Assembly: GCA_030064845.1 (NCBI GenBank)
Contig: JASJEC010000017.1
Coordinates: 1 to 64,000 of the forward strand
Source: Kiloniellales bacterium
GTDB taxonomy: Bacteria; Pseudomonadota; Alphaproteobacteria; Kiloniellales; JAKSDN01
Direction of reading: 5' to 3'
DNA: 64,000 bases
The notes beneath the pieces were generated by a model that saw only the letters and a list, made by a program, of their open reading frames with translations, was not told the DNA's origin and ran no database searches. Numbering within the stretch: the stretch's first letter is position 1; every line of letters starts with the position of its first letter. This document shows positions 9,576-18,415 of this stretch, piece after piece. Both the position numbers and the translations under genes were made by a program.

Positions 9576-10631
9576 ATGACAGTGCAGAAGCGGCCGATAG
9601 ACGCGACTCTGGTGGCGCAGCGCCTTCCCCTGGAGAAGATCCCGCTGGTCGACTTCGGGCTGTTCCGTTCCGGCACCGCGGCGGACCGGCGCCGGGTCGC
9701 GGCCGAGATCGACCGGGCATGCCGGAACATCGGGTTCTTCTACGTCGTCAATCACGGTGTGCCACGCGCGCTCGTCGAAGCGGCTTTCGCCCAGGCCAAG
9801 AGGTTCTTTCAGCTGCCTTCAGCGGAGAAGGCCCTGATCTCGATCGCCCGGTCGCCCTGCCATCGCGGCTACTTCGCGCTCGGCGGAGAGAACCTCGATC
9901 CGGCCCAGCAGACCGCAGCGGGGGATTTCAAGGAAGGGATCAAGATTGGTCGCGACCTCGCAGCCGACCATCCGCTGGTGCTCGCCGGAACCCCCTTGCA
10001 CGGCCCCAACCAGTGGCCCTCGAACCTGCCCGGCTGGCGCGAGGTCATGGAAGACTACTATGCGGCGCTGTCCAGCCTTGGCCGAGATCTCATGGCCGCC
10101 TTCGCCCTGGCGCTCGGCCTCCGCGAGGACTTCTTCGAGGATAAGCTGACCGGTCCGATGGCAACCCTTGGCCCCCTGCACTACCCGCCGCAAAGCGGCA
10201 GAATCACCGAGAAGCGCCTCGGCGCCGGGGCCCACACCGACTTCGGCTGCCTGACGATCCTGGCTCAGGACGCGAGCGGAGGCCTGCAAGTGCAGAACTG
10301 CGCCGGCACCTGGGTCGACGCGCCGCCGGTCGAAGGAAGTTTCGTGGTCAACATCGGCGACATGATGGCGCGCTGGAGCAACGATCTCTACGCGTCCACC
10401 CGGCACCGGGTCATCAATCTTTCGGGACACGACCGCTATTCGCTGCCGTTCTTCTTCGATCCGGACTTCGACGCGGCCCTGGCCTGCCTGGAGACCTGCG
10501 TTTCGCCGCAGCGCCCGGCCCGCTATCCGCCGACCACGGGCGGGCAGCACCTGCTCGACAGGATCGATGCAACCTTCGCGTACCGGGGGACAGCTCTCGA
10601 CGGCCATGACGACCGTTTCCGGCAAGACTAA
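9576..10631 (+). CDS. 2-oxoglutarate/Fe(II)-dependent oxygenase (isopenicillin N synthase family)
   Basis: The 351-residue product matches the plant/bacterial isopenicillin-N-synthase-like dioxygenases. The N-terminal DIOX_N part contains GFFYVVNHGVP. The C-terminal jelly roll carries the iron ligands HTDFG (His and Asp) and STRHRVIN (His), with the 2-oxoglutarate-binding Arg/Ser pair in DRYSLPFF. The frame extends 71 codons further upstream, but that extension is Arg-rich and lacks family similarity. The ATG at 9576 has GAGGCAGG just before it and is chosen. Members hydroxylate or desaturate small molecules; the substrate is unknown. The gene is divergent from the TIM-barrel/kinase pair and may belong to the same pathway. 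Confidence 0.88.
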   Translation: MTVQKRPIDATLVAQRLPLEKIPLVDFGLFRSGTAADRRRVAAEIDRACRNIGFFYVVNHGVPRALVEAAFAQAKRFFQLPSAEKALISIARSPCHRGYFALGGENLDPAQQTAAGDFKEGIKIGRDLAADHPLVLAGTPLHGPNQWPSNLPGWREVMEDYYAALSSLGRDLMAAFALALGLREDFFEDKLTGPMATLGPLHYPPQSGRITEKRLGAGAHTDFGCLTILAQDASGGLQVQNCAGTWVDAPPVEGSFVVNIGDMMARWSNDLYASTRHRVINLSGHDRYSLPFFFDPDFDAALACLETCVSPQRPARYPPTTGGQHLLDRIDATFAYRGTALDGHDDRFRQD

Positions 10632-10673
10632 AGCCAGCGCCGCCCCGGCAAACCGGGCGCGCTCGATTGAACG

Positions 10674-11081
10674 TCAGTGCGGTTTCGGGAAGCGCCAGAG
10701 GGAATCCTGATACTCTGGCGCGTAACGCTGCCCGCCGACATCGTCCAGATCGACCCCCGACTCCCTGACGATGGCCGACAGGGCCGAACACATCAAACGC
10801 TGCATCTTGTCGAGCGCGTCTTCCGTGTCGTCCACGAGGTCCTCGCGCAGCCGCTCCACATAGGCCGCCGCCAGCATAACCTGGATCGCCGCTTCCTGGA
10901 GACCGGTCGCCGGACTGTCGGCAATCTCCTGCTCCAGTGCCAGGATCTCCGGACCGAGGGTGGCGACGTCCCGCCCCTCCAACTCTCGGTAGATCCCTTC
11001 GAGACGCCGCGCCAAGGAAACGATCGGCGGGCTATGTACCAGAGATCGAGCCCGTTGAGGCTTTGTTTTCTCCTTGAACAT
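10674..11081 (-). CDS. Hypothetical protein
   Basis: The product is about 135 residues, mostly helical, with no membrane segment or known motif. I chose the ATG at 11081 because AAAGGGAG precedes it at good spacing; an in-frame ATG at 11114 would add 11 residues. A helical core (about residues 25-110) contains several acidic patches and ends with YAPEYQDSLWRFPKPH. I do not recognise the family. It is convergent with the dioxygenase gene and lies downstream of an AT-rich 175-base gap that probably holds its promoter. Confidence 0.6.
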   Translation of the reverse strand: MFKEKTKPQRARSLVHSPPIVSLARRLEGIYRELEGRDVATLGPEILALEQEIADSPATGLQEAAIQVMLAAAYVERLREDLVDDTEDALDKMQRLMCSALSAIVRESGVDLDDVGGQRYAPEYQDSLWRFPKPH

Positions 11082-11256
11082 TGAACTCCCTTTGGCGAAT
11101 AGACCGCCATTCACTTACTATCGAGCCGAACCAACCACATACCTTGAGTTGTGGATATTCGGGATAGTACGTATAATATTTAACTCATACTATGATTGTA
11201 GATTGCATTTATGCTGCATTTGTAAGCGCGTGCCTCGCCGCTTCCAGCGAGCATTT

Positions 11257-11649
11257 TCATGCGGTACCGGCCGAACCGGACCGATAGCGGGAAAGCGCCT
11301 GGTCGATCGCCTCGAGCAAGGCCCCTTCCGACGTCGGCTTCTCCAGGAGAGCCGTGACGCCGCCGCGCCGATAACGCCGTTGGAGTGCTTTTTCCGAACG
11401 CCCCGTCATAACAATGACCGGGATCGAATCGTCGCGCGCGGCGAGGACCTCGACCACCTCGAGACCACTCATGTGAGGCAGATCCATGTCCAGCACCACG
11501 CAGCCGGGAGCACGGTTGCGATAGGACTCGAGGAATTCACGCCCCGAGGCGTAGGTTTCGACGGACATATGCGTGGACTCGAGCAAAGCTCTAAGAGAAT
11601 CCCGGACGGCCTCGTCGTCGTCGATAATGAAGATCCTCGGCTTTCCCAC
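11257..11649 (-). CDS. Single-domain response regulator (receiver only)
   Basis: The 130-residue product is a stand-alone CheY-like receiver. The acidic pair is in IIDDDEAV, the phosphorylation site is Asp 54 (VVLDMDLPHMSG), the conserved Thr is in IVMTGRS and the Lys in LLEKP. There is no output domain. Its sequence is of the FixJ receiver type and resembles the receiver of the regulator at 11904-12533. It may therefore be a phosphate sink, or act as an extra branch of the FixL-like kinase 0.9 kb away. It is about 255 bases downstream of that regulator on the same strand. Confidence 0.9.
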   Translation of the reverse strand: MGKPRIFIIDDDEAVRDSLRALLESTHMSVETYASGREFLESYRNRAPGCVVLDMDLPHMSGLEVVEVLAARDDSIPVIVMTGRSEKALQRRYRRGGVTALLEKPTSEGALLEAIDQALSRYRSGSAGTA

Positions 11650-11903
11650 TTTCTCGGATCTTGGCTTGAAGAGAGGAAATACTTCGGTTGATACCGAACA
11701 GCATTTGTTGCGGACCCTAATCGGTTAACTCTATGCCCTGAATTGGTTCCGGTCGAATAGAATCACGGACAGCGGCCGCACGGGCCCGCGGCTAGGGCGC
11801 TCCGTCAACCGCCTCTTCTCGCCCTTCGAGGCCCGGGCGTAGCGCTCGCCCCTCTAAGATGCCGAGCGCTTTATGCCTTGCGACGAACCGAGCCAAGCCG
11901 CGC

Positions 11904-12533
11904 TCAGCCTTCCGGGTTGTTCTCATCGATCCCGATGGCCATCGCCATCCTCACCAGGTGCGACAGACTGGGTGCCGCCATCTTCGACATGACGCGCGCC
12001 CGGTGGATCTCCACGGTGCGGGGGCTGATCTCGAGCTGGTGAGCGATCTGCTTGTTGGGCTGACCGCTGACCAGCGCCTTCAGAACCTCCATCTCGCGCG
12101 GCGTCAGCTGCTCGAACCGACGCGAGGCTTCGAGGCGGGTCGCTTCCACTGCCTTCGCGCGGTTGATCTCGTCCAGCGCCTGGCGCACTGCTGAAAGGAT
12201 CACCGTGTCGGAGCAAGGCTTCTCGATGAAGTCGACGGCCCCGGCCTTCATCGCCTGAACCGCGAGCGGCACGTCCCCGTGTCCGGAGATCATGATCGTG
12301 CGCAGTCGGGCGCCGGTCTTCGTCAGCCGTCGCTGAAGCTCCAGTCCGCTCATGTCCGGCAGCCGCAAATCGAGCAACAGGCAGCCGTGCCGGTCGGGCT
12401 CCAGGGCTGCGAGAAAGTCTTCCGCGCAGGGAAATGCCAGCGGCTCGAGGCCGGCCGACTCGAGCAGGGCGACCAGGCTTTCCCGTACCGCCGGATGGTC
12501 GTCGACGATGTAGACCAGAGGTACCTGGCTCAT
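11904..12533 (-). CDS. FixJ-family response regulator
   Basis: The 209-residue protein has an N-terminal receiver (DD at 11-12, phospho-acceptor Asp 55 in LLLDLRLPD, Lys in FIEKP). A LuxR-type helix-turn-helix follows at about 143-190 (LTPREMEVLKALVSGQPNKQ, with SPRTVEIHRARVM as recognition part). It should be a DNA-binding activator phosphorylated by the histidine kinase encoded immediately upstream. The ATG overlaps the kinase stop by four bases (ATGA), which implies translational coupling. The kinase has PAS sensing and resembles FixL in its catalytic part, but oxygen sensing is not proven. Targets are unknown. Confidence 0.93.
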   Translation of the reverse strand: MSQVPLVYIVDDHPAVRESLVALLESAGLEPLAFPCAEDFLAALEPDRHGCLLLDLRLPDMSGLELQRRLTKTGARLRTIMISGHGDVPLAVQAMKAGAVDFIEKPCSDTVILSAVRQALDEINRAKAVEATRLEASRRFEQLTPREMEVLKALVSGQPNKQIAHQLEISPRTVEIHRARVMSKMAAPSLSHLVRMAMAIGIDENNPEG

Positions 12534-15091
12534 TCCGCAGCCTCGGCCAGTTGCCCCGCCGGGAGCGTGAACCTGAAACGAGTGCCCTGCGGCTTCACGG
12601 ATTCCGTCCAGATCCGTCCTTCATGGGCGTCGATGATCCGCTGACTTATCGACAGTCCCAGCCCCATGCCGTTGGCTTTGCTGGAGACGAAGGGCTCGAA
12701 GAGTCTGGCGGCGATCTCATCCGGCAGCCCAGGACCGGAATCGCTGATCGAAACGATGACCTCTTGGTCCGGCCCTTGCGCCGTTTCGATGACCAGAGAC
12801 CTGCGGTCCTCGCCCTGCAGCGCGTCCACCGCATTCCGGACGAGATTGAGAACGACCTGCTGTATCTGAATGCGGTCGATCATTACGGTCGGCAGGTCTT
12901 GGGCGAGCCTGAGGTCGAAGGCGATGCCCCTCGCGGGCGTGTCGATCAGCGCCAGCGCGGCGGCGTCCTCGACCACATCATTGATGTCGTGGGGCGCGGC
13001 TTCCCGCTCGCCGGACTCGAAGAGGCCGCGCAGACGCCGGATCACATCGCCGGCCCGACCGGCCTGCGTTACCGCTTTCTCGAGCAGTTCACGGATCCGC
13101 TCCCGCTGCGCCTCGTCCCGGTCCAGCAAGCGCGCTCCTGCGCTCACATAGTTGACGATGGCGGCGAGCGGCTGGTTGAGCTCGTGGGCCAGGGCGGAAG
13201 ACAGCTGGCCCAGGGCATGGAGCCGCGAGACTTGGTCGAGTTGCCGTTGCAGCTCGTGCAACCGGGTCTCCCGGTCGTGCAAGGCCCGCTTCGCCTGTTC
13301 CCGCTCGGCCTCAATCAGCCTGCGCTCCGTGGTGTCCTCGGCGAGCGCGATAAAGCCGTCGACTTTGCCGCTATCGCTGAAGTGAGGGACATAGATCAGC
13401 TGGACGTCGCGGCGACGGCCGTCGTTGTACGTGTTGGTCAACTCGAACGTGACGGACTCGCCGGCGAGGACCCGTTCGATGTGCGGCTTGAAGTTCGCGA
13501 AGCTCTCGCCGTGGATCTCGGAAGCCTCGTGTCCGACGATCTTCTCCCGCGGACGCGCGTACCATTCGGCGCAGGTCTTGTTCGCGAAGAGGTAACGGCA
13601 CTCGCGGTCCATGTAGCAGATCAGGACCGGAAGGCTGTCGGTGACCAGCCGAAGCTGCTCCTCGCTGACGCGCAGGGCCTCCAGGGCCTCGACCTCCTTG
13701 GTGACGTCGCTGCCCGAACCGCGATAGCCGCGGAACCCGCCGTCCTCGCCCAGCACGGGGACCCCGCTCAGCCTTATCCAGCGCCACTCGCTATCCTTGC
13801 CGATACCGCCATGGACGTAGTTGCGGAACGGCTTGCGCGCCGCGAATGACTGCTCCTGTTGGCGCCAGGCCTCGGTCGTCCGGTCGACGGTCAAGACGTC
13901 GCCCAGGGTCTTGCCACGCAGCGCCTCGGCCGAGACGCCGGCGAGCCGCTCGATGTTGCGCGACATGAAAGTGAAGCGAAGGTCCTGGTCCATCTCCCAG
14001 AACCAGTCGACCGAAGCCTCGGCGACGTCCTGCAGTCTCCTTTCGCTCCGCTGAAGCTCATGGTGCATCTCGATCAGGGCCTGTTCGCGGTCCTTCAGCT
14101 CCGTCACGTCGACGTGGAGGACCAGCCGCCGGCCGCCGGTCGTTCTGCGGTCCGATGTTCTGAGCCAGCGTCCGTTGGACAGATGCTCGATCGTGTTCGA
14201 CCGCGCCTGCGGGTCCTGCGCCGCGCGGTGGCCGACCGCGTCGCCCGCATGGTCCAAGGGCGCCGAGGAGAGCCGCATCAGTTCCTCGGAACTGGTGCCC
14301 CGTTTCAGGCTGTGCTCCGGCAGGGAGAGAAGGCGCCGATAGCTCTCGTTGCAAAGCAGCAGACGATCGTCGCCGTCGAACAGCGCGAAGGCCTCGGCGG
14401 TGTCCGAGATTTCCAGCCACTCGTCGCGCTCGGCGCGGAACTGCTGCAGCAGAGCCGCGTTCTTATGCCGGACCCGGATTCCCTCGATGATCGCGGAGAA
14501 GACACTGCGGGTCGTCGCCAACATGGCCAGCATGAAGATGACGATCATGAAGGTCACGGACAGGAAGTAGGGATCGTCCTGCAACAAGAAGTGAACCAGC
14601 CACGGGAGGCAGACGGAAACGATGAACGCGGAGGCCGCGGCCGGCACCGATGCCAAGGTCGCCGCCGCGCCAGCGGTCATGCCGACGCACATCACCATGA
14701 GGAGCAGCCAATGGGATGGCGGCAGATAGGAAACGAAGATCGCGGTGCAGCCCCAGAACAGGCCGGGAATCGCCGCCCAGAAGGCTGCCCTCCGCGGACC
14801 TCGCCGCGATACCCAGGCCGGCTTGCGGCGGCGCCGGTTCGCCTGCCACTTGCGCAGATGCCAAATCACGAAGATCCAGGAAGGGAGCAGCCAAGCCAGG
14901 ATCAGCGCCTTCGGCACGAAGGGCCAGACGATCGCCGCCGCAATCAGCGAATTGGCCAGGTTGGCCGCCGAGTTGATCGGCACGTTGCGCACGAAGTACG
15001 CCAGTTGCTGACTGCGGATCTCACCGGCTTCGGCCGAGCCGCCGGCGGGCCGGTCAAAACACAACCAGCGAAGAATGTTCTCTGCGAGCAT
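12530..15091 (-). CDS. Membrane PAS sensor histidine kinase, FixL-like
   Basis: The 853-residue kinase starts with five or six hydrophobic helices between about residues 38 and 200, forming a membrane sensor module. Three PAS-like segments follow, at about 225-340, 355-475 and 490-605. A short coiled coil leads to HisKA with His 636 in LAHELNQPL. The HATPase domain shows N-box residues in LVRNAVDAL, the G1 motif DSGPGLPDE and the G2 motif GMGLGL. The dimerisation sequence is of the FixL/TodS class. The multi-pass membrane part argues against a simple soluble oxygen sensor, and I cannot confirm a haem-binding PAS. It is co-transcribed with the FixJ-family regulator through a four-base overlap. 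Confidence 0.92.
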   Translation of the reverse strand: MLAENILRWLCFDRPAGGSAEAGEIRSQQLAYFVRNVPINSAANLANSLIAAAIVWPFVPKALILAWLLPSWIFVIWHLRKWQANRRRRKPAWVSRRGPRRAAFWAAIPGLFWGCTAIFVSYLPPSHWLLLMVMCVGMTAGAAATLASVPAAASAFIVSVCLPWLVHFLLQDDPYFLSVTFMIVIFMLAMLATTRSVFSAIIEGIRVRHKNAALLQQFRAERDEWLEISDTAEAFALFDGDDRLLLCNESYRRLLSLPEHSLKRGTSSEELMRLSSAPLDHAGDAVGHRAAQDPQARSNTIEHLSNGRWLRTSDRRTTGGRRLVLHVDVTELKDREQALIEMHHELQRSERRLQDVAEASVDWFWEMDQDLRFTFMSRNIERLAGVSAEALRGKTLGDVLTVDRTTEAWRQQEQSFAARKPFRNYVHGGIGKDSEWRWIRLSGVPVLGEDGGFRGYRGSGSDVTKEVEALEALRVSEEQLRLVTDSLPVLICYMDRECRYLFANKTCAEWYARPREKIVGHEASEIHGESFANFKPHIERVLAGESVTFELTNTYNDGRRRDVQLIYVPHFSDSGKVDGFIALAEDTTERRLIEAEREQAKRALHDRETRLHELQRQLDQVSRLHALGQLSSALAHELNQPLAAIVNYVSAGARLLDRDEAQRERIRELLEKAVTQAGRAGDVIRRLRGLFESGEREAAPHDINDVVEDAAALALIDTPARGIAFDLRLAQDLPTVMIDRIQIQQVVLNLVRNAVDALQGEDRRSLVIETAQGPDQEVIVSISDSGPGLPDEIAARLFEPFVSSKANGMGLGLSISQRIIDAHEGRIWTESVKPQGTRFRFTLPAGQLAEAAE

Positions 15092-15388
15092 TCCGCCCCC
15101 GTACTCCCCCTATACGGGAATAACTGTGTCGCAACAACTACCCGTTGGCAAGTCGGCCTTCCCCCTTCGGCCTCGTGATTCGGCGCCTCCCACGGGCATC
15201 GAGCGGCTCTCGTTTACAATGCTTAACCCATTCATTCTATGCCGAAATCCGGTCAACGCTCTAACAGTTTATCGATGCCGCGATCGTGCCGCTTGGCCGC
15301 TAAACGCTTGCTTTTGACCGGCTTCGGGGAAAGCATCGGGCTTAGCCGAACGAGGCAAGCCGACCATATCTGGTACCGAAGACCTATC
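15092..15388. other. Divergent intergenic region
   Basis: These 297 bases separate the minus-strand sensor kinase from the plus-strand TPR gene. The reading frame of the TPR gene extends back to 15239, but the extra 50 codons are Arg/Ser-rich without family similarity. Promoters for both genes are expected here; none is clear enough to place. Confidence 0.4.
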
Positions 15389-16897
15389 ATGCACGCGGAC
15401 CCAGACCCCTTTCAGCAGGCCGTCGCTCTACACCGCGCAGGACGCCTAGAGCCTGCAATTGCCGCCTATCGCCGCGCGTCCGCCATGGCGCCGCGGAACG
15501 CCGGGATACTCTGCAACCTTGGCATCGCGTTAAAGCAGATCGGCCGGGTCAACGAGGCGATCGAAACCTACCGCCAAGCTCTGCGGATCGCACCCGACTT
15601 CGCCGACGCCCATTTCAATCACGGAATTGTGATGGAGATGGTCGGCCGGTTTGGGGAAGCCGAGCAGGCCTATCGTCAGGCCATAGGCCTGAAGCCGGGG
15701 TTTCCCGCCGCCCTGGCCAACCTCGGCAATACGCTCAAGGCGGCCGGCCGCCCGGAGGAGGCCGAGGAGTTCTACCGTCGGGCCCTGGCGCTCAAGCCCG
15801 ACCACTACGGCGTGCTGTGCAATCTGGGCAGCACCCTGACGGAGTTGGGTCGCGAGGACGAGGCTGTCGAAGCGTGCCGCCAGGCGCTCGAGCTGAAGCC
15901 GGACTTCATCCCCGCGCTGTGCCATCTCTCCTTGTCGCTCGGCAAGCTGGGCAAGGCGCAGGAGGCCATCGAAACCGCGCTTCATGCCTTGGAACTGGCG
16001 CCGCGCAACGTGCAGGCCCTGTCTTGCGTGGTGACCTCCGCCAGGAGGGGCGAGCGTCTCGACCGGGCGCTCGCGGCGTGCCGCGAGGTCACGGCGCGCG
16101 CTCCTGACGCGGCGCACGCCTATTGCCTGACGGCCGACCTGCAACTCGAGCTATCCGACGCCGCGGGCGCGCTCGCCAGCTGCGACGCCTGCCTCGCGCG
16201 GCATCCCGGCCACACCGAGGCCCTGGCGCTCAAGACCACCGCACTGGCCGCGCTCGGCCGCGAAACGGAGCTCGACGCGCTGGCCGACTACGACCGCCTC
16301 ATCCTGCCGAAGCTATGGGACCGGGCCCCTGAGTACGAGAGCCTGGCGGCGTTCAATCGCGACCTGGCGCGTCACGTCCTCGACCACCCGACCCTGAAGT
16401 ACGAGCCCCAGGGCCGGGCGACCCGGGAGGGCCGGCACAGCGCCGAGCTCCTGATCGAGCCCAAGGGGCCGGTCGCCCAGCTGGAGGCCATGATCTGCGC
16501 CGCGATCGAAGACTACGGCAGAGCGCTGCCGCCCGACCCGGCCCACCCCTTCCTGGCCCGTCCGCCACAGTCCTGGATTCTGACCGCCTGGGCAGTCGTC
16601 ATGGAACGGCAGGGCTTCCAGATTCCCCACATCCATCCTTCGGGCTGGCTGAGCGGCGTCTACTACGCCGCCCTGCCCGACCTGATCGAGGACGAAGGCG
16701 CGGAACAAGCCGGCTGGATCGAATTCGGCCGGCCGCTGCTGCGCCACGCCACCGAGCGTGAGCCGCCGATCAAGCTGATCCGGCCACAGGAGGGCCTGAT
16801 GCTGCTCTTCCCCTCCTACCTCCCGCACCGGACCCTGCCGTTCTCCTCGGACCAGACCCGCATCAGCATCGCTTTCGACATCATGCCGCAGGACTGA
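15389..16897 (+). CDS. TPR protein with C-terminal 2OG-Fe(II) oxygenase domain
   Basis: The 502-residue protein begins with about seven to eight tetratricopeptide repeats (residues 5-260, for example LGIALKQIGRVNEAIETYRQ). A C-terminal region at about 390-500 matches the 2OG-FeII_Oxy_5 type. The iron ligands are in HIHPSGWLSGVYY, with a later His in LPHRTLPF and the 2OG-binding Arg in TRISIAFD. TPR-oxygenases of this type are thought to modify proteins or peptides held by the repeats; the substrate here is unknown. The ATG at 15389 starts the first TPR directly. There is no signal peptide, so it should be cytoplasmic. It is divergent from the FixL-like kinase. Confidence 0.85.
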   Translation: MHADPDPFQQAVALHRAGRLEPAIAAYRRASAMAPRNAGILCNLGIALKQIGRVNEAIETYRQALRIAPDFADAHFNHGIVMEMVGRFGEAEQAYRQAIGLKPGFPAALANLGNTLKAAGRPEEAEEFYRRALALKPDHYGVLCNLGSTLTELGREDEAVEACRQALELKPDFIPALCHLSLSLGKLGKAQEAIETALHALELAPRNVQALSCVVTSARRGERLDRALAACREVTARAPDAAHAYCLTADLQLELSDAAGALASCDACLARHPGHTEALALKTTALAALGRETELDALADYDRLILPKLWDRAPEYESLAAFNRDLARHVLDHPTLKYEPQGRATREGRHSAELLIEPKGPVAQLEAMICAAIEDYGRALPPDPAHPFLARPPQSWILTAWAVVMERQGFQIPHIHPSGWLSGVYYAALPDLIEDEGAEQAGWIEFGRPLLRHATEREPPIKLIRPQEGLMLLFPSYLPHRTLPFSSDQTRISIAFDIMPQD

Positions 16898-16989
16898 CGG
16901 CCCGCCGATCCGGCGATCAGCGCCTGTTCACAGGCGGTGCTCTCGGCCATCCAAGACGTGCCGGCTAATCCTCGAGGCTCCGTCTGGGA

Positions 16990-18168
16990 TCACCCGGCGT
17001 TGTCGGAAAGCCGGCGCTCGGCCACCTCGTTGATGGCTTCCCTGAGATCGCCGTCGGACTCGATCAACTCGTTGAAGTCCTCGGCCTCGAGCACGAGAAG
17101 ACGGCATCGCGAGATCGACCGTACCGTCGCTCTTCTCCGCGATTTCTGCAGCAGCGCCATCTCGCCGAAGAAATCACCCTCGCCCAGATCAAGAGGCCGG
17201 GGACTCAGCTCGACCCGGACCTCGCCACTGGCGATGAAGTACATGGAATCTGCGGGATCGCCCCGGCGCAGGATGATCGTGTCTGGATCGACGACCCTGG
17301 CGCGCAGCAGGTTGGTGATCCTCGAAACCGACAAGGCGTCCAGCTTGGCGAAGAGCGGCACCCGGGCCACCATGCCCCAGGTCACGACGAAATCGCGGCG
17401 ATGAATCTCGCTGGCAAAGCCTGAGGCGATGATGCCGATCGGGAGGGCGAACATGCCCAGGCCGAACAGCATGACCAGGCCGCCGATCGCCCGGCCGAGC
17501 GGCGTGATCGGCACAACGTCTCCGTAACCGACCGTGGTCAAGGTCGCCAGCGCCCACCACATCGCGGAGGGGATGTCACTGAAGAGCTCGGGCTGGGACT
17601 GGCGCTCGGCGTAGTACATGGCCGCGGCGGACAGCGTAAGCAAACCCAGCATGATGACCAAGGCCGCGGCCAGCGCCCGGCGCTCGTCGACCAGGACACG
17701 CCAGAGCGTCGCCAGCGCCGGCGAGTAGCGCGCCAGCTTCAAGAGGCGCAGCAGGCGGAAAATCCGTAACATGCGCAGGTCGGCGGCCGGCAGGAAGAAC
17801 GCGAGGTAGAATGGCAGGATCGCCAGGAGGTCGATCAGGGCGAAGGGCCCCAGCGCGAACTTGACCCGCCCCTTGACCGGCCCCAGGGGCCGGATCGAGG
17901 GGTGCTCGACGCAGACCCAGAGGCGCAGCAGGTACTCGACGGTAAAGACCGCAACCGAGAAGATCTCGAAGTACTCGAAGGCCTTGCTGTAGGACGCGCG
18001 CAGGCTGTCCACGGTTACCAGAACGGCGGCCGCCACATTGGCCACGATCAGGACGATCATCACCCAATCACAGGCCCGCGCCGCCCGGTTACCGGTATGA
18101 CCGGCCTCCAGCAAGAAATAGGTCTGCCGCCGCGGGGTGTCAGGGGTCTCGTGATAGGACAGCGACAT
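16990..18168 (-). CDS. Voltage-sensor potassium channel with cyclic-nucleotide-binding domain
   Basis: The 392-residue protein has six membrane helices. An S4 segment with regularly spaced Arg/Lys is at about 131-147 (RMLRIFRLLRLLKLAR). A pore loop carries the K+ selectivity filter TTVGYGD at 211-217. The C-terminal cNMP-binding domain (about 265-385) has FGEMALL at 334-340 followed by RRRATV, so the conserved Glu and Arg that hold the cyclic nucleotide are present. It resembles MloK1-type bacterial channels, but with a more charged S4. It should gate K+ flux at the inner membrane in response to voltage, cAMP or both. No cyclase is nearby. It is convergent with the TPR-oxygenase gene. Confidence 0.93.
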   Translation of the reverse strand: MSLSYHETPDTPRRQTYFLLEAGHTGNRAARACDWVMIVLIVANVAAAVLVTVDSLRASYSKAFEYFEIFSVAVFTVEYLLRLWVCVEHPSIRPLGPVKGRVKFALGPFALIDLLAILPFYLAFFLPAADLRMLRIFRLLRLLKLARYSPALATLWRVLVDERRALAAALVIMLGLLTLSAAAMYYAERQSQPELFSDIPSAMWWALATLTTVGYGDVVPITPLGRAIGGLVMLFGLGMFALPIGIIASGFASEIHRRDFVVTWGMVARVPLFAKLDALSVSRITNLLRARVVDPDTIILRRGDPADSMYFIASGEVRVELSPRPLDLGEGDFFGEMALLQKSRRRATVRSISRCRLLVLEAEDFNELIESDGDLREAINEVAERRLSDNAG

Positions 18169-18415
18169 CTGGTTCTGGGTTCGGTTCGACGGAGAGAACA
18201 GCGTTCAATCTAGCGTCGGCACCTCTTGCCTGACCAGAGCGGGCTGGGGCCGGCCGGCGCGATCCCGGCAGGCCGGTGCGTGCTTGGCACTATGAGGAAG
18301 AGGCCCCGATGGCGGTGGGGCCCCCAAGGTTCACCCGTTGGCCACGGGCCCCGGGTAAACTGCGCGACGGCTCCGCGGGCAGCTCTCGGCCGTCAATCAG
18401 GCTCGACGGCAGCGA

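Noticed and set aside
13859-15178. Plus-strand ORF of 439 codons
   Set aside because: Antisense to the sensor kinase; no domain pattern and biased composition.
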